Shown: piece after piece, positions 6,447 to 11,392 of the stretch
Position numbering within the stretch: position 1 is the first letter of the stretch
Layout: every line of letters begins with the position of its first letter
NCBI GenBank assembly: GCA_964424545.1
Contig: CAYRJN010000122.1
Coordinates: forward strand, 1-11,392
DNA length: 11,392 bases
Direction of reading: 5' to 3'
From: JAUVIB01 sp964424545
GTDB taxonomy: Bacteria; Calditrichota; Calditrichia; Calditrichales; Calditrichaceae
Notes under the pieces: model-generated
The model's database searches: none
What the model was told of the DNA's origin: nothing
What the model saw: only the letters and a program-made list of their open reading frames with translations
Position numbers and translations under genes: made by a program

Positions 6447-8095
6447 TTTAAAACGGTCATCCTTTTCGATTTTATATATTCTTTGGTTTTTAGCGTATAA
6501 ATATAGGTTCCCGAAGACAATTGCATATTTACGGCGTCGACAGCCACTTCATATTGATGCTCGCCGGCCGGCATTTGCCTGTTTATTAATGTCGCCACCT
6601 TTCGGCCTGTTATGGTGAAAAGCGTCAGATTGACATGGGTTGCGTTCTTTAATGAAAATTCTATTGTTGTTATCGGGTTAAAGGGATTGGGATAATTCTG
6701 CTTTAATTCAAAATTATTCGGAGTAATTCTATCATTATCTTCTTGTATAGCCGTTGCAGAATAATCGTAAGGTTCATCACAAAGATGCCAGTAGGGTTCG
6801 GTCTGATCATCATAATCCCTCTGCAAATAGTATGTTTTCAGCGGCGTTCTGTTAAAGTATTCCAAAGTTCTTGAAGTCGCCGTGCCATCATCCTTCCACT
6901 CATACAATTCGATATCGGCCGGATTTAATTTCTTTGAAAAATTCCGCTCCTTTGCCATATGCAATAAGCCGAAATTTCCGGGCTCATGCCCCGCTATCCA
7001 GTGGGCGATAACATCCACATGGAAAGGATTTTTCCCGAAAATGATTACATTACTCATATAGTCGGTCGCAAGGCCATCCTGATTGTTATCCCCAAGGCTC
7101 GGACCGTTAACAAAATTACCGTCTCTGCCGTAAATCCCCTCCACCACATGCAGGCCGGCTTTGGTTACGGAATTATTATCGAGACAACGGGTAGCCCATG
7201 TTTCCTGCCACACGCCGCCGCTTCTTCCCGGTTTGTCCCAGCGTGGAATTTTATCCTTATGTCTCAGATAATTTGCTTCAATAAGATCAAATCGATTTTC
7301 AACCAAATGGCCTGTATCGACGTCGTCTATATCACTGGGCGGATTGTAACCCAACGAAGGATAACAGTGTTGTTGATAAGGTTTTACGATCGTTCCCTGT
7401 AAATTTTTTGCGCAGGAGGTAATGCCCATACCATGAGCCTTTAATTTAGCGATATTCAACAGCCAGCTGTTTTCGGCATTAACAGGATAGATATAAGGTA
7501 TCTTTTTAAAATAACCGCCGCCGATAACGTCTTTCCACACAATTTTCGACTCGTCAATCGCGCTAACGCCGTCGGAATAGTCATTGAGATGTATTCCCGC
7601 GTCCGCGGCAAATTGTATATAGCCTCCGTCGGTTAAATCTTCTTCGGAATAATTTGTTTCTATCAAATGAATTTTGTCCGCATCAACGCCAAAACCTTTT
7701 AGACGATCTACAAGGGCCGCGGTAAAATTTACATCGGTTACAATACCCATCGTACCTTCAACGGTATATTGATCTTTAAATCTAAATCTTAGTGTCAGAT
7801 TGGGTTTTATTGCTATCAGAGAATCAACAGGAACAGCGCCCGTATCATTTTCGTCTTTTTCGATTAATACGGAATCCACAAAAAATTTCCCCGCTGAATA
7901 AATTGCGGAGCCATTTGTCTTTTCATCTACATTGGTCTTCATAATAAAGACCGCTTCAGGGTTGTCTTCTATAAAAGAATGCACGCCGAAAAATTTTACG
8001 CCGTTGACATTTTTCGCAAATAACGGTTTTTTTGATATAAAGGGAACGCCCGTTGCCGTTAACGCTGCTTTTTTAAAAAAACTTCTTCTATCCAT
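6443..8095 (-). CDS. DUF362 family protein with Tat signal and T9SS tail
   Basis: The 550-residue product opens MDRRSFFKKAALTATG, a twin-arginine motif (RRSFFK) followed by a mildly hydrophobic stretch, which suggests export of a folded protein by the Tat system. The body, to about residue 445, fits the DUF362 family: DSLIAIKPNL near 91-100, and LNIAKLKAHGMGITSCAKNLQG near 213-234, where the conserved Lys-x-His and Lys-Asn-x-x-Gly sit. Members of this family are sometimes fused to or next to ferredoxin-like 4Fe-4S domains; no CxxCxxC cluster is present here, only isolated Cys residues (228, 244, 304, 439). The T9SS tail spans about 464-550 (KQNYPNPFNPITTIEF, then SSGTYIYTLKTKEY) and is the most diverged of the four in the window. 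AGGA lies 4 bases before the ATG. The stop overlaps the next start as ATGA. The function of DUF362 is not established; I assign none. Confidence 0.88.
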   Translation of the reverse strand: MDRRSFFKKAALTATGVPFISKKPLFAKNVNGVKFFGVHSFIEDNPEAVFIMKTNVDEKTNGSAIYSAGKFFVDSVLIEKDENDTGAVPVDSLIAIKPNLTLRFRFKDQYTVEGTMGIVTDVNFTAALVDRLKGFGVDADKIHLIETNYSEEDLTDGGYIQFAADAGIHLNDYSDGVSAIDESKIVWKDVIGGGYFKKIPYIYPVNAENSWLLNIAKLKAHGMGITSCAKNLQGTIVKPYQQHCYPSLGYNPPSDIDDVDTGHLVENRFDLIEANYLRHKDKIPRWDKPGRSGGVWQETWATRCLDNNSVTKAGLHVVEGIYGRDGNFVNGPSLGDNNQDGLATDYMSNVIIFGKNPFHVDVIAHWIAGHEPGNFGLLHMAKERNFSKKLNPADIELYEWKDDGTATSRTLEYFNRTPLKTYYLQRDYDDQTEPYWHLCDEPYDYSATAIQEDNDRITPNNFELKQNYPNPFNPITTIEFSLKNATHVNLTLFTITGRKVATLINRQMPAGEHQYEVAVDAVNMQLSSGTYIYTLKTKEYIKSKRMTVLK

Positions 8096-8099
8096 ATTT

Positions 8100-8103
8100 T
8101 CCT
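8100..8103 (-). promoter_or_regulatory. Ribosome binding site of the DUF362 gene
   Basis: AGGA on the minus strand lies 4 bases before the ATG at 8095. It supports the start that places the twin Arg at residues 3-4, as expected for a Tat signal. Confidence 0.5.
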
Positions 8104-8160
8104 GATTTCTTTTCGTAAATATGAAGAGCCGCGCTCAATAATTATTATTTAATATAACGA

Positions 8161-8181
8161 AACCGAGGGTTACATTCGGCT
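8161..8181 (-). terminator. Weak hairpin directly after the stop codon (possible attenuator)
   Basis: AGCCGA and TCGGTT can pair as six base pairs, one a G-U wobble, around a nine-base loop immediately after the TAG at 8184-8182. The following bases (TCGTTATATT) are only partly T-rich, so this is at best a weak or partial terminator. A second tiny hairpin, GAGC-GCG-GCTC, lies at 8126-8136 in the same 86-base gap. Confidence 0.25.
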
Positions 8182-11100
8182 CTATTTTAAAAGTAACATT
8201 TTCTTTATCTTTATTTCATTATTTGACTGTAATTTGTAAAAATATACTCCCGAAGGCAGATTCCGCGCCTCGAATACTACGGAATAAGAACCCGCGCGCA
8301 TATTTTTATTCAACAATGTTTTAACTTTCTGTCCCAGCGTGTTATAAACTTCCAATTTTGTCATTCCTGCTTCTTTTAACGAAAATTTAATCGTTGTCGT
8401 CGGGTTAAACGGATTCGGATAATTCTGCCCCAAAGTGTATTCGGCTGGTAATAAGATTCTTTCATTATCTTTTACCGATACCGTTAATCCGTTAAGCAAG
8501 GGATAATTATCCCCTTCAATACTCCAGACATCGTTAAAATCCCAACCCACGTAGGTAGATTGGGTTTTCATCTCTAAGGTCGTTTTTCCGCTCGCAGCTT
8601 CGGGTACGGCCGTTTGATTACAGCCGGAAGCTAAGGTATCTAAATAATTACTATTGAATACATTCCCAATACCTCCTTTCGCTCCGAGGAAACCTTTTGT
8701 ATTGTCGCTGCTATTTGCTCCAATAGAATAACAGTTTTCTATGGTTGCATCATATACCGCCCCGCAAAAACCGCCAAAACTTGCGCCGCTCCCGCCGGAA
8801 CTAACCGAAGCCGTACTATAACAATTACTCACTTCCGATGAAGCGTTTTGACCGATAAACCCGCCTACTTTATCTCCGGCGCTTTCGACAACTCCTCTGC
8901 TGTAACAACGGCTTATTACACCGCCGCTTCTGTTTCTGCCGATAAATCCGCCTACATATTTTCCGCTTCCGCTGCTGGTTACGTGAACATTGCTATAACA
9001 TTTACTGATTATCGCTTCAACGCGATTGTTTGAACCGATAAACCCGCCTATATACCCGGTTGACGCGCTACTGACAATATCTCCGTCTTCTACATAACAG
9101 TTCGTTATTTCTACACCGTAATTTTCACCGACAAATCCGCCTATAATCCCTTTGCCTTCTATTTTCGCACGGTATAATCCCAAATTCTTTATTGTTGATT
9201 GGGCGTTATACAGCGTCTCAATACGCCCAAAAAAACCTATGTATGTACTATTCGGTCGCTTTATTACAATATTTCTTACGCTATAATCATTGCCGTCATA
9301 ATAGCCGAAAAACTTTACGGAACCATTGCCTATGGGAGAAAATCCGTCATTTGTTCCCTCTGTAGTTAAATCATTGGGATCGTTATATTTATTGCCGTCA
9401 TAATCATCGTCCGAGTCATCCCATGTCGCTGTCTCCGAAGCGTCTATATCCGCCGTTTGAATAAAATATTTATCCCATACAGAATCAACTTGGGCAAGCC
9501 ACGACAAATCGGACAATGATGATATTTTAAACGGATCCGCCTCTGTGCCGCTTCCTTCCGGCGCTTCCATCGGTTTATAATCAATCCCTTTTTCCAATCT
9601 GGAATTGGAGTTTTCAAGAAGATTCGGATAATTACTTTTTACTTCCCAGATATTTGTAAAATCCCAACCTGCATCCGTAAAGGTAACTTCACTTATCATC
9701 TCATCTGTTGTTTTGGCCGCTGCGCCTATTGAACTTGTATGTCCCGAATTTTCGCTATCGAAAAAGTTGCTCGTAAACGTCGGCGTCCCGCTTCCTACGG
9801 CGCCCGCAAATCCTTTATCCGTACTCCCATTATCCGTCATGCCTATAGAGTAGCAATGTTCAATAACCGAAGTCCCGCTTACCTCCCCGATAAATCCGGC
9901 GGATGAGGCGCCGACCGAATCAACATCCCCTAAACTATAACATTTTGATACCGTTGACGAATTAACACTGCCGGCAAATCCGCCTACTCTCTCGCTATTG
10001 CTTGCGGCGCCTTTTATATCTGCTTCACTGTAACATTCTTCTATTCCCGTATTAGCTTGCGCTGTTCCTACAAATCCGCCGTAATCATAGCCAACCGTGC
10101 CTCCGTCCACGCAAACAACGTTTCCCTTTGTAAAAGATTTTAGAATACTCGCCCCAGAACAACTTGCCGCCATACCGCCCACAACGCTGTTCCCTTGAAT
10201 ATTGATGCCTGTCAATCCTATATTCTTTACAACGCCGTTTTCTATCTCGCCAAAAAATCCATTACCGCTTGTCGAGCGGTTTGTTATGGATATGCCTTTG
10301 ATTATATGGCCGCCGCCGTCATAAACGCCGCTAAATTTGGTAGTCGCATTGCCTATGGGAGACCATCCTTCATTATTCCCAAATTCAAGTCTGTCATTTG
10401 AATCATTATACTTATCGCCGTCCCCATTATCATCCGCATCATCCCAGGTCGCCGTAACAGACATATCAATATCGGCAGTCTGAACATAATGGGCGTCCCA
10501 TTTATCTGCGCTCTGCGCTAACCATGACAAATTTTGAAATGTCGCTATTTGATAGGGATCGTCTTCCGTTCCGCTCCCTTCCGGCTCCGCCTGATCATTA
10601 TGATTTACGGCATTATATAAATCCATTATCTCTTCCGCGCTTAATGGATAATTGTAGAGCCGCACATCGTCGATACTTCCGTTAAATGATTTATCATTCT
10701 CAAACATTGATGCGATATATATCTTGGTCGAGCTTGTATCCAAACGTCCGTATCCTAACTCGTTTGCCTTCTCTTCCCCGTTAATGTATATCTTGGTTCT
10801 CATACCGTCATAGGTCATGGTTAACAATGTCCACTCGCCCGTTGGAATTGCTTCCTCCGTTGTAGTCCGACCGGCAATATAAGAGCTGTCATTTATCTTA
10901 GGCGCATAAAAACCTACTTTCCCGGAATTGTCTATTCCAAATCGCCAATCGTTATTTCTGCCTACGATTACTTGTTCCGATTCGCTATTTGTTCCATTCC
11001 AGTTTACCCAGGCAGAGATTGTTAAGTTCATCTCTATATTTAGATTCTTTTTAATAGGTATTTCTATATATTTATTGTCCGGTGAAAAATCCAAGGCTTC

Positions 11101-11392
11101 ATTAAATTTTCCGCCAATTACAGTCGGGTTGCCATGCAATTGTCCGGTCTGTCCGAAATCGGATAAATCCAAAACGGTTGTATCGCTTACAAAGCCCATA
11201 TCAAAATTCCAATAGCCCATCTCGATGGTATTTAAGGAGACGTTGCCATAAACAATTTGATCTGTCGCATCATTGACAAACCCCGCTATACTGTTATTAA
11301 ATTCATAATTGTTATAAACCTCATTCTCTATTCCTGCGTTGCTCATAAAATTAAACAAATGCATTTCGGGGGGCGTAGGATTGTTGTAGAAA
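8182..11392 (-). CDS. LamG / GLUG-repeat surface protein with T9SS tail (5' end cut by window)
   Basis: The frame is open to the right edge (about 1070 codons visible). The first ATG, at 11364, is preceded in frame by FYNNPTPPE and nothing resembling a signal peptide, so the true start lies beyond the window. Numbering from that Met: 1-46 looks like the tail of another domain, with Asn-rich beta-strand text; about 47-253 is a LamG/concanavalin-type lectin domain (ALDFSPDNKYIEI, LTISAWVNW, IYINGEE, NGSIDDVRLYNYPLS). Two homologous modules (about 261-588 and 602-957) each start PEGSGTExDP, carry an Asp-rich loop (DADDNGDGDKYND and DSDDDYDGNKYND) and then GLUG repeats of the GGFIGxN...ISKCYS type, three to four in the first and five in the second. 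The T9SS type A tail is at about 970-1060 (QNYPNPFNPTTTIKF ... KKMLLLK). GLUG repeats are known from secreted bacterial adhesins and proteases. I infer a long adhesin-like surface protein. Confidence 0.88.
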   Translation of the reverse strand, partial: FYNNPTPPEMHLFNFMSNAGIENEVYNNYEFNNSIAGFVNDATDQIVYGNVSLNTIEMGYWNFDMGFVSDTTVLDLSDFGQTGQLHGNPTVIGGKFNEALDFSPDNKYIEIPIKKNLNIEMNLTISAWVNWNGTNSESEQVIVGRNNDWRFGIDNSGKVGFYAPKINDSSYIAGRTTTEEAIPTGEWTLLTMTYDGMRTKIYINGEEKANELGYGRLDTSSTKIYIASMFENDKSFNGSIDDVRLYNYPLSAEEIMDLYNAVNHNDQAEPEGSGTEDDPYQIATFQNLSWLAQSADKWDAHYVQTADIDMSVTATWDDADDNGDGDKYNDSNDRLEFGNNEGWSPIGNATTKFSGVYDGGGHIIKGISITNRSTSGNGFFGEIENGVVKNIGLTGINIQGNSVVGGMAASCSGASILKSFTKGNVVCVDGGTVGYDYGGFVGTAQANTGIEECYSEADIKGAASNSERVGGFAGSVNSSTVSKCYSLGDVDSVGASSAGFIGEVSGTSVIEHCYSIGMTDNGSTDKGFAGAVGSGTPTFTSNFFDSENSGHTSSIGAAAKTTDEMISEVTFTDAGWDFTNIWEVKSNYPNLLENSNSRLEKGIDYKPMEAPEGSGTEADPFKISSLSDLSWLAQVDSVWDKYFIQTADIDASETATWDDSDDDYDGNKYNDPNDLTTEGTNDGFSPIGNGSVKFFGYYDGNDYSVRNIVIKRPNSTYIGFFGRIETLYNAQSTIKNLGLYRAKIEGKGIIGGFVGENYGVEITNCYVEDGDIVSSASTGYIGGFIGSNNRVEAIISKCYSNVHVTSSGSGKYVGGFIGRNRSGGVISRCYSRGVVESAGDKVGGFIGQNASSEVSNCYSTASVSSGGSGASFGGFCGAVYDATIENCYSIGANSSDNTKGFLGAKGGIGNVFNSNYLDTLASGCNQTAVPEAASGKTTLEMKTQSTYVGWDFNDVWSIEGDNYPLLNGLTVSVKDNERILLPAEYTLGQNYPNPFNPTTTIKFSLKEAGMTKLEVYNTLGQKVKTLLNKNMRAGSYSVVFEARNLPSGVYFYKLQSNNEIKIKKMLLLK
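8494..10584 (-). repeat. Two homologous GLUG modules of ~1 kb
   Basis: Module A is about 10584-9595 and module B about 9561-8494. Both begin with the same PEGSGTExDPxxI..LSWLAQ segment, share QTADID...ATWDDxDD and SPIGN..KF.G.YDG, contain GLUG repeats, and end with a similar GWDF.N(I/V)W....YP(N/L)L strand, so the whole module was duplicated. Module B has five GLUG units and module A three clear ones plus one degenerate (VVGGMAASCSG). Almost every unit keeps a CY(S/V) at the same place. Confidence 0.85.

Noticed and set aside
11362..11364. ATG 11364 as the true start of the LamG/GLUG gene
   Set aside because: The frame stays open upstream to the window edge (FYNNPTPPE before the Met). There is no ribosome binding site or signal peptide, although the protein has a T9SS tail and must be exported.

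Overview
The window is a fragment of an AT-rich bacterial genome. It carries five consecutive genes, all on the minus strand, and almost no non-coding DNA. Four of the five proteins end in the same kind of roughly 90-residue C-terminal domain: a QNYPNPFNP-type core, then LEIYNTLGQ-like and SGLYFYKLQS-like strands, and a basic end such as KKMLLLK. This is the type A sorting domain of type IX secretion system (T9SS) cargo. The QNYPNPFNP flavour is common in the FCB group outside the classical Bacteroidetes (Ignavibacteria, Calditrichota, Marinimicrobia, KSB1 and relatives), so I place the organism there without naming a lineage.

In transcription order (right to left) the genes are: (1) 8182-11392, 5'-truncated by the window edge, a LamG-like lectin domain, two large GLUG-repeat modules and a T9SS tail; (2) 6443-8095, a DUF362 protein with a twin-arginine signal and a T9SS tail; (3) 4455-6446, overlapping the previous gene by ATGA, a secreted seven-bladed 'two-component regulator' propeller, a CBM9-like domain and a T9SS tail; (4) 1946-4375, a PL9-like parallel beta-helix with an apparently complete calcium/lysine site, a seven-bladed LVIVD propeller and a T9SS tail, whose signal peptide can only be read from an ATC codon; (5) 1-1880, 3'-truncated by the window edge, a signal peptide, three tandem copies of a carbohydrate-binding-like module and the beginning of another domain.

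The gaps are 86, -4, 79 and 65 bases, with no convincing strong terminator and no gene on the opposite strand. One transcript is therefore plausible, though unproven. Taken together the locus looks like a set of secreted or surface-anchored proteins that bind polysaccharide and probably cleave it: a lectin/adhesin, a possible lyase, and two carbohydrate-binding multidomain proteins. The odd member is the DUF362 protein, whose function is unknown. No SusC/SusD pair, transporter, regulator, mobile element, RNA gene or CRISPR array is visible in this window.
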